From Bathynomus jamesi (lineage: Eukaryota; Arthropoda; Malacostraca; Isopoda; Cirolanidae): a DNA stretch of 64,000 bases. Shown in pieces: positions 47,501 to 56,900 of the stretch. How positions within the stretch are numbered: the stretch's first letter is position 1; each line of letters starts with the position of its first letter. The stretch is from positions 1 through 64,000 of the forward strand of contig JAJOZX010012228.1 of the NCBI GenBank assembly GCA_023014485.1. The letters run 5' to 3'. Below the pieces are notes generated by a model. That model saw only the letters and a program-made list of their open reading frames with translations, did not search any database and was not told where the DNA came from. A program made the position numbers and the translations under genes.

Positions 47501-50500
47501 CACAGACGTGCATGGAACAAGGAACTCTTCTGGGAAAATTAAATCCACTATAGTCCAAATAATTAATGGTAAATGACAAATACTATAGGTTTTCTTTTTC
47601 ATGATAGAAGCCCAATGTGGGCAAATGGGTCACAAGCAATAGTATTACACAGACAACCAAATACAAATTAATTTTCTTTGATCCAATCCTACCATACAAT
47701 AACAATCCAGCAATTAGAAAAACTAAAAAATAAAGATTCTGACACCAATAAAGGTAAAGATATACATTTCTGATGAAATTGCAGTACTACTCAAAAATAA
47801 TGAATGAATCAGTATGACTATGTATATTCCCTGACAGTCTAAAGGAAGCCAGAGTATGCCTTGTATTTAAGTTGGGAAACTTAAAATATTCCATTTAATT
47901 ATCGCCCCATTTCCATATTGTCAACTTTAAGTAAAGTATTTGAAAAATCGTGTATAATAAACCTCTAAATTTTTAATCAAATACAATATTTTAACTAAAA
48001 CGTAATTTGGGTTTAGGTATGGACATACAACAAAAGGTGTCAAACATGCTTTTGAAAAAAGTGTATCAGAACTTAAATAGCAAAAAACACTGCCATGATC
48101 TTCCTGGACTTGTCAAAAGCATTTGATTCACTTTTGCATAAAATCTTATTGAATAAACTTCACATACACAAAATAAGAGGAAATATCCTCGATTGGTTTA
48201 AATCTCATCTGTCAAATCATCAGTACATCAAATTAAAAGGTAATTTATTCAACATCATGATGCTAACTAGTGGAGTCCCACAACAATCTATTCTTGGCCC
48301 ATTACTATTTCGAATTAGAGTCAATAATTTTCATCTCTCAACCACATTAAATTGCATACAATATGCAGATGATACCACACTTACTTTTTTCCATCATAAC
48401 TCAGACTTTCTGATTAATGAAAAACAGGCAATTACAAACTATATATAAATGGATGCGTGCTAATAAACTTCTACTGAACCTGACAGTCATCATTTATGAT
48501 TAATTGATTATTACCACAAAATATATTAATACAAACTGTCAAATAAAAATTGGGATTACTACACTTGCAAGGGTGAATAAAGTTAAAGTACTTGCCATTA
48601 ATTTAGACTAAAAACTAAATTTCAAAAGTCATGTACAACATATTATATCCAAAATATCAAGATCTCTTCATATTATTTAAACTAAAATGGACCCTACCTC
48701 AAAACATACTCCTTACCCTATATTATTCTTTCATCCATCCACACTTATTATATTGCATTACAACATGGAGTCGCTCAAGGAAATGTAAGAAGATCATTTG
48801 GGAGTAATTCATAAAAAATGTCTGCATTCTGAATGACAACAAAGTCACATCCCCCCCCCCATGTTTAAAGAGCTAATTAATACTTTGAAACTAAATGACT
48901 TACACAAACTGAATGGTACTGTCAATGTGTTCAAAGTTATCAATAAAAATCAACAAACATCACCCATTCAAAGATCAGTCATCCCCCCATCAAATACACC
49001 ACCATTATAACACCAGACTACCCAGAGATTTTATACACAAATCTAACTATACAATAAACTGCAAGAAATGCGCTCTTTCAAAGGAGCAGATGTATGGAAT
49101 GCAATTCCCATGCAAATCAGGCAGGCTTCATCACTAAATGTATCTTGCAAATCACTAAAAGAGCACTTAATTAGCTCCTATTAATGTATAAGTTCACTAC
49201 TGCCATTTTCACCATAGTAATGACATTCCCATTTTATAATCAACTATGGTATTTAAAATATGCTAATTTCATTATTTATATATATTTTTATTAATCATTT
49301 ATTTTCTGTTAAATATACAATAAATCACTCAATTTAAAATTACATAATATTTTTTTATCATCACTATTACTTGCCACCACCACTTTTTTATGTAATAAAC
49401 TAAAATGCCATTAATTGTGCCTAAAAGGGTTCCATGCTTCCAACAACATATTCAGATAAGAGAACTGTGCATATATTAATGTCACATCAAAAACCTAAAA
49501 ATTGTTGAGTTCTGTCACTTGTATTCTTTTCTGAAGAGTGAGTGAGTAAGTGTTACTATTATCAGGTCATCCTATAAGTAATGTAGTTTTTTAGATTGGA
49601 ATTTGAAGGACAAAAAAAAACTCAAACTTTTTAATCTAGTATATATTTTCCATCAGAATCAATGACACTGCCAATGTCCTACAATCTTTTCAATGCCATG
49701 TTTATAAAATTCAGGCGGTTTTGAGGCAAAAAACGTACAAAGACTGGTGTGCAGGTCATCTAAAGAAGTATTCTGTTTCTCATCAAGATAGTTTTACAGA
49801 CACCTGAAGAGATGATAATCTGAAGGCACAAGGTCTGGAGAATATGGAGGATGTGGAAGTTTTTTACACCCAAGCTCCTCAATTTTTGCAGAAGTGATCC
49901 GAGCGGTATGAGGACATGCGTTGTCAAACACGATTCCTTTCCAATTAACCAAAGAAGGTCTCTTTTCTTTTAGTGCAGTATTCAATCGATCCAGTTGTTG
50001 ACAGTAGACTTGAGCGGTGATTGTTTGGTTGTGTGGTAAGGTTTTAAAGTGTATTACACCACCTTTATCCCACCAAACACTAAGCAACACCTTCTGAGGG
50101 TGAAGATTTGGTTTTGGCTGTGGTATCGCTGGTTCTCCGGCACAAACCAACTGTCAATGGCGCTTAACATTCTGGTACACTTTCCACTTTTCATCACCAG
50201 TCACTAAACAGTGCAAAAACGGATCTTCGAGTTCATGGGAATGAAGAGCTGTGCTAATGTTTACCTGCACCCTCAGATTGTCAACCAACAATTCATGTGG
50301 CACCCATTTTCCTAACTTAGGCACTTTCCCGAGTTGTTGCAAATGTCGATGGATGGTGGTCGGGGATGAATTGAGTTTCTGGGCCAATTCTTTGACAGTT
50401 GTTGAACAGTCTTCTTCAAGTGCTGCTAACAGCAGGTCATCATTAAACTCAGCAGGGCATCCAGTGTGTGCTGCATCTGTCAAACAGCAGTCACCATTCC

Positions 50501-52270
50501 TAAACTTTTGAAACCATCTTTGACATTTCCTCATATGCAGAATATCATTGCCATAAATGTCCTGAATGTTTTGCGTTGCTTCAGTAGCACTATTCCCTTT
50601 TTTGAACTTGTAAAGCATTATATGCCTGATATGCTCTTCTGATACCACCATGTTTACGAGGGGTTCACATAAAGCAAAACACACGTCTTCACTGGTCAAG
50701 GTCTGTAAAGTATGTAGCGAAACACGATAGATCTCCTCTTATATATAACCTTTGGGAAAATTTATGCTTAAACTGAGTAGGATTAGTTTAAACTTAATCT
50801 ATCTTAAAAAACGACATTACTTATGGGATGACCTGATGCATTTCATTATGGCACATTAAGTAAAAAGAAAAATTAAAATTGATACTGTTTATACCTACTG
50901 GACAGCATTAAAATACTAACTAGTTTTATACCCTCATACACAAACATTTACATAAAATACTTACAAGTTCAAGATAAGCTTCTCTTGTATATCCTCTCCG
51001 CATTAGCTCCAAAATTCTTGAGCTTCCACACTGAGCTGGAAGATGTAAATTATTGCAAATATTTTCTCTCTCTTTTATCACATGAAGAACTTCATCTGGG
51101 AAGTCTTTGGGATGAGGTGATGTAAATCTGATTCTCATTTCAGGATCAATAAATGAAACTTTATCCAAAAGATCTGCAAATCTCTTTCCACCCATTTTGG
51201 TTTTATAAATTGTTTTAAATCCTTTGGCAAGTGGGACAGATTCATTCACAGACATGTTATTCACCATATGGTGGACTTCAGAAGTGTCTCTGTAGCTATT
51301 TACATTTTGGCCAAGTAAGGTAACTTCCTTAATGCCTTGTTCAGATAAATTTCTAACTTCATCCAATATGGATTCCATTTCACGAGAGCGCTCCCATCCT
51401 CTTGTGAAGGGAACAATGCAATATGAACACATGTTGTTACAACCTCTCATAATGGAAACATAAGCAGATACTTTATTAGAAGCGAGACTCACTGGATTCA
51501 CATTGGCATAAGTTTCATCATGAGAAAGAAGTACATTAATAGTCTTTTCACCATCATTTGCTAATGCTAACAGCCGAGGCAAGTCTTTGTAACTATCTGG
51601 TCCAGCTACAACATCTACAATTTTTCTTTTCAATAATCTCTGCTCCGATCCTTTCTGCCATGCAACCTAAAACCCAATCTTTGTTCGTTTATTTTTTTTT
51701 ATAGCTTCTTAGCATTTCCAGCTGCCTCCAAATTTTATTTTCAGCTCCTTCTCTAATTGAACAAGTCACAATAAAAATTATATTAGCCTTTTCCATGGAG
51801 TCTGTTAAACAGTACCCATTAGATTTCAAAATGGACCATGCAATTTCAGCATCATTTGAATTCATCTGACAGCCATAAATTTTAAAATAAACTTTTTGTC
51901 CATGGCCATTTAAGTCTTCTACTTTAACATAAGGATGAGATATTTTTTTCCTCTCTCTTTTTGATAAGGGATGATTACATAATTTTGTAATAAAGTATTC
52001 AAATCCAGGACCATTTTGAATAGATTTCCCATTTTTTAATTCAACTGATTTTTTTTCAGTGTCTGCAAGAGCTGAAGGTTGCTTCACAACATGAGAATGT
52101 CTTTTCTGGTAATTTACCATTAAATAATTTTTCTCAATAACCGACTCTTTAGCTTCCAATACAGGATTCCATCCATTTAATGCTAAATATGGTACCAAAT
52201 GGGAAACTGAGTTGGAACTACAAATTTTGGAGTTTGAAAGAATACTCAGTCCATATCTTGTAAAAACCAT
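34937..52270 (-). CDS. CDK5RAP1: CDK5RAP1, mitochondrial tRNA methylthiotransferase; five exons
   Basis: This MiaB-type radical-SAM enzyme adds 2-methylthio to i6A37 of mitochondrial tRNAs. Exons, in gene order, are 52270-50965, 43503-43355, 41992-41866, 41050-40964 and 35095-34937 (TAG); phases 0, 2, 0, 0 agree throughout. About 609 codons, close to the human length. Visible features are a Ser/Lys-rich N-terminus that could be a mitochondrial presequence, the three UPF0004-domain cysteines ('[11 protein letters not shown]', '[11 protein letters not shown]', 'GVLGCMAER'), the radical-SAM box '[17 protein letters not shown]', '[11 protein letters not shown]' and '[17 protein letters not shown]', and a C-terminal TRAM part ('GPSKRS', 'GRNDGNTK', '[13 protein letters not shown]'). 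In this arm the long exon is broken by missing A residues near 51690-51700 and 51625-51640. The mirror copy has more A there and reads through, so consensus error is likely. Introns are full of transposons. Confidence 0.9.
35740..36660 (-). mobile_element. Penelope-like element fragment, inverted
   Basis: The minus strand shows an RT-like piece at 36623-36500 ('[16 protein letters not shown]', then '[13 protein letters not shown]'), followed at 36334-36152 by a GIY-YIG-type region ('[19 protein letters not shown]', '[14 protein letters not shown]'). The 3' end is near 35760-35830. The hAT MITE 35969-36149 sits between endonuclease and tail. It is head to head with the copy that starts near 36660. 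Confidence 0.65.
35969..36149. mobile_element. hAT MITE with perfect target duplication
   Basis: Ends 'cagtggttcttaacc' and 'ggttaagaaccactg' are inverted and flanked by 'ttctagaa' at 35961-35968 and 36150-36157. 181 bp, no coding sequence. Confidence 0.85.
37263..38681. mobile_element. Second foldback DD41D element, carrying a hAT insertion
   Basis: TA-flanked, with ends 'cagggtgtacataaagtcag' and complement. It has the same inverted-half structure and the same central junction ('gtactaacaatcctatcccc') as 33972-34834. It lies in the GIY-YIG region of a Penelope-like element. A hAT element with 8-bp target duplication occupies 37709-38296, close to the foldback centre. Confidence 0.85.
37709..38296 (-). 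mobile_element. Short hAT element with target duplication and dimerisation-domain remnant
   Basis: Flanked by 'atggtgct' at 37701-37708 and 38297-38304. Ends are 'taggatgcaa' and, inverted, 'taggggttgca'. Many 'attatcgataa' motifs occur near both ends. The minus-strand frame 38108-37863 reads '[18 protein letters not shown]', typical of the hAT C-terminal dimerisation domain; the rest of the gene is gone. Confidence 0.85.
38962..39684 (-). mobile_element. Mariner deletion derivative with inverted ends of about 185 bp
   Basis: TA-flanked ends 'cgagggtcggtcagaaaata' and complement continue as long inverted repeats to about 39145 and from about 39500. Between them the minus strand has mariner transposase pieces: '[19 protein letters not shown]' in one frame and '[19 protein letters not shown]' in another (family consensus has 'GDETWVHH' and 'SAGKVM'). 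The rest is deleted. Confidence 0.75.
39831..40963. other. CDK5RAP1 intron sequence, nothing recognised
   Basis: AT-rich sequence between the Penelope-like tail and the exon 41050-40964. I found no coding match or inverted ends; short open frames here resemble nothing known to me. Confidence 0.4.
41090..41490 (-). mobile_element. Probable non-LTR retrotransposon fragment
   Basis: The minus strand gives 'AVVEWL', '[10 protein letters not shown]' and 'KCGTRIN' pieces resembling the RT-finger region of the LINE family at 28930-29790, in several frames. Identification is weak. Confidence 0.35.
42085..42260 (-). repeat. tRNA-like SINE
   Basis: The minus strand carries 'cgtggttcggatcccacg' (B-box region) preceded by 'gcgactcgtggttcgg' and followed by 'aggttccatccgtcatatga'. 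The left end of the visible palindrome (42171) falls inside it; its mirror begins near 63912 and runs off the window. Confidence 0.55.
42285..42645. repeat. Two adjoining SINE units
   Basis: At 42285-42445 the minus strand has 'tgtgactcggttagttgg' and 'gagttcgaagtcc' (tRNA-like A and B boxes). At 42480-42645 the plus strand has 'cgtgggttcgagtccca', (TAA)n and the body ending 'gccagtttctggccct' that is also found at 14640-14740. Neither is a complete tRNA. Confidence 0.55.
43085..43280 (-). repeat. SINE with 'ttaaacaacccc' tail
   Basis: The minus strand reads a tRNA-like head with 'ggctcgaacttc', then 'tggggtagtggttcagatca', and ends 'ggttaaacaacccc'-like. It lies just downstream of CDK5RAP1 exon 43503-43355. 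Confidence 0.5.
43620..44350 (+). mobile_element. CR1/Jockey-like LINE, 3' part of reverse-transcriptase ORF
   Basis: From about 43790 the frame reads '[10 protein letters not shown]', '[18 protein letters not shown]', '[18 protein letters not shown]' (classic post-RT motif), '[15 protein letters not shown]', and '[22 protein letters not shown]' to the stop at 44347. One or two frame slips are present. The upstream part of the LINE is missing. It is followed by a (TA)n tract that holds the DD41D element. Confidence 0.75.
44504..44544. repeat. (TA)n microsatellite, target of two DNA transposons
   Basis: A TA tract of about 40 bp ends exactly at the DD41D element; 'tatatata' separates that element from the DD37E element, which ends in another TA tract (47437-47465). 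Mirrored at 61630-61672. Confidence 0.9.
44545..46039 (-). mobile_element. DD41D Tc1/mariner transposon with ~200-bp terminal inverted repeats (left arm)
   Basis: 1495 bp, TA-flanked, with terminal inverted repeats 44545-44745 and 45838-46039 that are about 99% alike. The repeats stop exactly at the transposase start codon (45840). The N-terminal '[24 protein letters not shown]...RRLRETGTF' matches the DUF4817 helix-turn-helix type. The catalytic part has 'LFSDEA', '[17 protein letters not shown]' and '[15 protein letters not shown]'; the second and third Asp are 41 residues apart. Two frame breaks: one after 'HDTG' near 45640 (shared with the mirror copy) and one near 45357, where an A is missing only in this arm. 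Confidence 0.88.
46048..47436 (+). mobile_element. DD37E Tc1/mariner transposon with an intact ORF (left arm)
   Basis: 1389 bp with imperfect inverted ends ('cactgcgtatcaaattatag' and 'cagcgtctcacattaatag' on the other strand), TA on both sides. The ORF 46208-47287 is open; the likelier start is the Met at 46274 ('[12 protein letters not shown]'). It has a helix-turn-helix ('[20 protein letters not shown]'), the first catalytic Asp in '[12 protein letters not shown]', the second in '[10 protein letters not shown]', and the Glu in 'PDLNPIEN'. I count 37 residues between second Asp and Glu, as in the DD37E group. It could encode an active transposase. Confidence 0.88.
47800..49320 (+). mobile_element. 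Jockey/CR1-like LINE remnant (left arm)
   Basis: The RT core at 48095-48448 reads '[19 protein letters not shown]', '[14 protein letters not shown]' and '[13 protein letters not shown]' (YADD box). Upstream there is a decayed '[15 protein letters not shown]'-like region near 47905-47950, and downstream '[18 protein letters not shown]' and '[14 protein letters not shown]' pieces. Multiple stops: a dead copy in a CDK5RAP1 intron, opposite to the gene. Confidence 0.75.
49562..50836 (-). mobile_element. Mariner transposon, cecropia-like DD34D (left arm)
   Basis: Inverted ends 'tcaggtcatcctataagtaa' and complement; TA on the left and TG on the right. The frame 50699-50154 covers the N-terminal HTH to '[16 protein letters not shown]', then a stop. 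The frame 50150-49794 continues to '[15 protein letters not shown]' and '[12 protein letters not shown]' (34 residues between Asp 2 and Asp 3). The C-terminus is broken. It lies in the intron right after the long CDK5RAP1 exon. Several G-to-A or C-to-T differences separate it from the right-arm copy. Confidence 0.88.
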
Positions 52271-52996
52271 TATAAAAAAGTGGGTTCAACTTAAGCCAAT
52301 CTTTCACACTGAAGTGAAGTACATATTTCTTCAATTAAAAACACACTTTTACAGACTGCATTTAAGTTTGATTTTAAAAAAACCTATTGGAAAAATAAAA
52401 TAATTAGGTAAATAGTGATAAATGCTTAATTAGCCTATAAGACAAGACTTACAGAAATGTCATTAATTTTACAAACTCTTGCAATAATGACACCAAGGCC
52501 ATATCTCTAAATTTTTTGTAATGGATAAGTTCAAATTAGTCCACATACAATACAGATAAAGTAAAATTTTAACCACCATAGTTTAAACAAGTTGCAGATA
52601 ATTTTTCCACAATCTACTGGGAACTTAAAACCTATGTAAAAACCCCAGTACTGCTGGGGGTAGATATTCTTCCAGATTTCAAGAAATTATTCATGGATAA
52701 ATTTTTGAAAAATCTTCCCCAATATATTCAGTCTTTATTATTCAATGAAATCTATCTTCACTACTTCCAAATGTCTGTGCCCCATTGACCATGCATCTAA
52801 GAGATACTAAATTAGACAAAAAGTGCTTGGGTAACTGATAACATCAGTGTTAAAGTACAGTACAAGTTTTTGTACTGAAAATTATCCTTTGTTTTACCAA
52901 AATTCTTTGAATTGATAAGCTAATAAATTAAGAAGTTTCAGATAATATTTTGTGGTTTAAAAAGTGCAAAAAGTTGTGACAGACAGTTTTATTATT
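52271..52996. other. Upstream flank of CDK5RAP1 (left arm)
   Basis: AT-rich non-coding sequence before the CDK5RAP1 ATG, repeated inverted at 53180-53908. It should include 5' UTR and promoter if 52270 is in the first exon, but 'cacttcag' just upstream of the ATG could also be a splice acceptor. I see no clear core promoter element. Confidence 0.4.
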
Positions 52997-53052
52997 TATA
53001 CCATTGTATTCAGTATGCTACCTTCAGGTAGCATACTGAATACAATGGTATA
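52997..53052. repeat. Perfect 27-bp hairpin near the palindrome centre
   Basis: The stem 'tataccattg...tgctacct' at 52997-53023 and its exact complement at 53026-53052 are separated by 'tc'. An identical hairpin (loop 'ga') is at 53124-53179 as its mirror. Confidence 0.95.
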
Positions 53053-53071
53053 CAATGGTCTACTGTACTTA

Positions 53072-53099
53072 TACACATATTATTCCTGAATATATGTTG
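53072..53099. repeat. 28-bp spacer at the centre of the giant palindrome
   Basis: The left arm ends 'ctactgtactta' at 53071 and the right arm starts 'taagtacagta' at 53100. Between them is an AT-rich 28-bp sequence that is not inverted. The right arm has an extra 'cagta' (53106-53115 region) next to the junction. Confidence 0.9.
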
Positions 53100-53123
53100 T
53101 AAGTACAGTACAGTAGACCATTG

Positions 53124-53179
53124 TATACCATTGTATTCAGTATGCTACCTGAAGGTAGCATACTGAATACAATGGTATA
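53124..53179. repeat. Mirror copy of the 27-bp hairpin
   Basis: Stem 53124-53150, loop 'ga', stem 53153-53179. With the copy at 52997-53052 it brackets the palindrome centre. Confidence 0.95.
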
Positions 53180-53908
53180 AATAATAAAACTGTCTGTCAC
53201 AACTTTTTGCACTTTTAAACCACAAAATATTATCTGAAACTTCTTAATTTATTAGCTTATCAATTCAAAGAATTTTGGTAAAACAAAGGATAATTTTCAG
53301 TACAAAAACTTGTACTGTACTTTAACACTGATGTTATCAGTTACCCAAGCACTTTTTGTCTAATTTAGTATCTCTTAGATGCATGGTCAATGGGGCACAG
53401 ACATTTGGAAGTAGTGAAGATAGATTTCATTGAATAATAAAGACTGAATATATTGGGGAAGATTTTTCAAAAATTCATCCATGAATAATTTCTTGAAATC
53501 TGGAAGAATATCTACCCCCAGCAGTACTGGGGTTTTTACATAGGTTTTAAGTTCCCAGTAGATTGTGGAAAAATTATCTGCAACTTGTTTAAACTATGGT
53601 GGTTAAAATTTTACTTTATCTGTATTGTATGTGGACTAATTTGAACTTATCCATTACAAAAAATTTAGAGATATGGCCTTGGGTGTCATTATTGCAAGAG
53701 TTTGTAAAATTAATGACATTTCTGTAAGTCTTGTCTTATAGGCTAAATTAAGCATTTATCACTATTTACCTAATTATTTTATTTTTTCCAATAGGTTTTT
53801 TTAAAATCAAACTTAAATGCAGTCTGTAAAAGTGTGTTTTTAATTGAAGAAAATATGTACTTCACTTCAGTGTGAAAGATTGGCTTAAGTTGAACCCACT
53901 TTTTTATA

Positions 53909-56900
53909 ATGGTTTTTACAAGATATGGACTGAGTATTCTTTCAAACTCCAAAATTTGTAGTTCCAACTCAGTTTCCCATTTGGTACCATATTTAGTATT
54001 AAATGGATGGAATCCTGTATTGGAAGCTAAAGAGTCGGTTATTGAGAAAATTATTTAATGGTAAATTACCAGAAAGACATTCTCATGTTGTGAAGCAACC
54101 TTCAGCTCTTGCAGACACTGAAAAAAATCAGTTGAATTAAAAAATGGGAAATCTATTCAAAATGGTCCTGGATTTGAATACTTTATTACAAAATTATGTA
54201 ATCATCCCTTATCAAAAAGAGAGAGGAAAAAAATATCTCATCCTTATGTTAAAGTAGAAGACTTAAATGGCCATGGACAAAAAGTTTATTTTAAAATTTA
54301 TGGCTGTCAGATGAATTCAAATGATGCTGAAATTGCATGGTCCATTTTGAAATCTAATGGGTACTGTTTAACAGACTCCATGGAAAAGGCTAATATAATT
54401 TTTATTGTGACTTGTTCAATTAGAGAAGGAGCTGAAAATAAAATTTGGAGGCAGCTGGAAATGCTAAGAAGCTATAAAAAAAAAAATAAACGAACAAAGA
54501 TTGGGGTTTTAGGTTGCATGGCAGAAAGGATCGGAGCAGAGATTATTGAAAAAGAAAAAATTGTAGATGTTGTAGCTGGACCAGATAGTTACAAAGACTT
54601 GCCTCGGCTGTTAGCATTAGCAAATGATGGTGAAAAGACTATTAATGTACTTCTTTCTCATGATGAAACTTATGCCAATGTGAATCCAGTGAGTCTCGCT
54701 TCTAATAAAGTATCTGCTTATGTTTCCATTATGAGAGGTTGTAACAACATGTGTTCATATTGCATTGTTCCCTTCACAAGAGGATGGGAGCGCTCTCGTG
54801 AAATGGAATCCATATTGGATGAAGTTAGAAATTTATCTGAACAAGGCATTAAGGAAGTTACCTTACTTGGCCAAAATGTAAATAGCTACAGAGACACTTC
54901 TGAAGTCCACCATATGGTGAATAACATGTCTGTGAATGAATCTGTCCCACTTGCCAAAGGATTTAAAACAATTTATAAAACCAAAATGGGTGGAAAGAGA
55001 TTTGCAGATCTTTTGGATAAAGTTTCATTTATTGATCCTGAAATGAGAATCAGATTTACATCACCTCATCCCAAAGACTTCCCAGATGAAGTTCTTCATG
55101 TGATAAAAGAGAGAAATATTTGCAATAATTTACATCTTCCAGCTCAGTGTGGAAGCTCAAGAATTTTGGAGCTAATGCGGAGAGGATATACAAGAGAAGC
55201 TTATCTTGAACTTGTAAGTATTTTATGTAAATGTTTGTGTATGAGGGTATAAAACTAGTTAGTATTTTAATGCTGTCCAGTAGGTATAAACAGTATCAAT
55301 TTTAATTTATCTTTTTACTTAATGTGCCATAATGAAATGCATCAGGTCATCCCATAAGTAATGTCGTTTTTTAAGATAGATTAAGTTTAAACTAATCCTA
55401 CTCAGTTTAAGCATAAATTTTCCCAAAGGTTATATATAAGAGGAGATCTATCGTGTTTCGCTACATACTTTACAGACCTTGACCAGTGAAGACGTGTGTT
55501 TTGCTTTATGTGAACCCCTCGTAAACATGGTGGTATCAGAAGAGCATATCAGGCATATAATGCTTTACAAGTTCAAAAAAGGGAATAGTGCTACTGAAGC
55601 AACGCAAAACATTCAGGACATTTATGGCAATGATATTCTGCATATGAGGAAATGTCAAAGATGGTTTCAAAAGTTTAGGAATGGTGACTGCTGTTTGACA
55701 GATGCAGCACACACTGGACGCCCTGCTGAGTTTAATGATGACCTGCTGTTAGCAGCACTTGAAGAAGACTGTTCAACAACTGTCAAAGAATTGGCCCAGA
55801 AACTCAATTCATCCCCGACCACCATCCATCGACATTTGCAACAACTTGGGAAAGTGCCTAAGTTAGGAAAATGGGTGCCACATGAATTGTTGGTTGACAA
55901 TCTGAGGGTGCAGGTAAACATTAGCACAGCTCTTCATTCCCATGAACTCCAAGATCCGTTTTTGCACTGTTTAGTGACTGGTGATGAAAAGTGGAAAGTG
56001 TACCAGAATGTTAAGCGCCATTGACAGTTGGTTTGTGCCGGAGAACCAGCGATACCACAGCCAAAACCAAATCTTCACCCTCGGAAGGTGTTGCTTAGTG
56101 TTTGGTGGGATAAAGGTGGTGTAATACACTTTAAAACCTTACCACACAACCAAACAATCACCGCTCAAGTCTACTGTCAACAACTGGATCGATTGAATAC
56201 TGCACTAAAAGAAAAGAGACCTTCTTTGGTTAATTGGAAAGGAATCGTGTTTGACAACGCATGTCCTCATACCGCTCGGATCACTTCTGCAAAAATTGAG
56301 GAGCTTGGGTGTGAAAAACTTCCACATCCTCCATATTCTCCAGACCTTGTGCCTTCAGATTATCATCTCTTCAGGTGTCTGTAAAACTATCTTGATGAGA
56401 AACAGAATACTTCTTTAGATGACCTGCACACCAGTCTTTGTACGTTTTTTTGCCTCAAAACCGCCTGAATTTTATAAACATGGCATTGAAAAGATTGTAG
56501 GACATTGGCAGTGTCATTGATTCTGATGGAAAATATATAGATTAAAAAGTTTGAGTTTTTTTTGTCCTTCAAATTCCAATCTAAAAAACTACATTACTTA
56601 GGATGACCTGATAATAGTAACACTTACTCACTCACTCTTCAGAAAAGAATACAAGTGACAGAACTCAACAATTTTTAGGTTTTTGATGTGACATTAATAT
56701 ATGCACAGTTCTCTTATCTGAATATGTTGTTGGAAGCATGGAACCCTTTTAGGCACAATTAATGGCATTTTAGTTTATTACATAAAAAAGTGGTGGTGGC
56801 AAGTAATAGTGATGATAAAAATATTATGTAATTTTAAATTGAGTGATTTATTGTATATTTAACAGAAATAAATGATTAATAAAAATATATATAAATAATG

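Larger units (their letters stand above)
42171..53071. repeat. Left arm of a giant palindrome (at least 10.9 kb)
   Basis: Every feature from 42171 to 53071 recurs in inverse order and strand at 53100-64000, with coordinate sums of about 106170-106182. Examples are coding exon 43355-43503 with 62671-62819, DD41D 44545-46039 with 60135-61629, DD37E 46048-47436 with 58737-60126, and mariner 49562-50836 with 55342-56611. Because the right arm reaches the window end, the true outer edge of this arm may lie further left than 42171. Confidence 0.95.
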
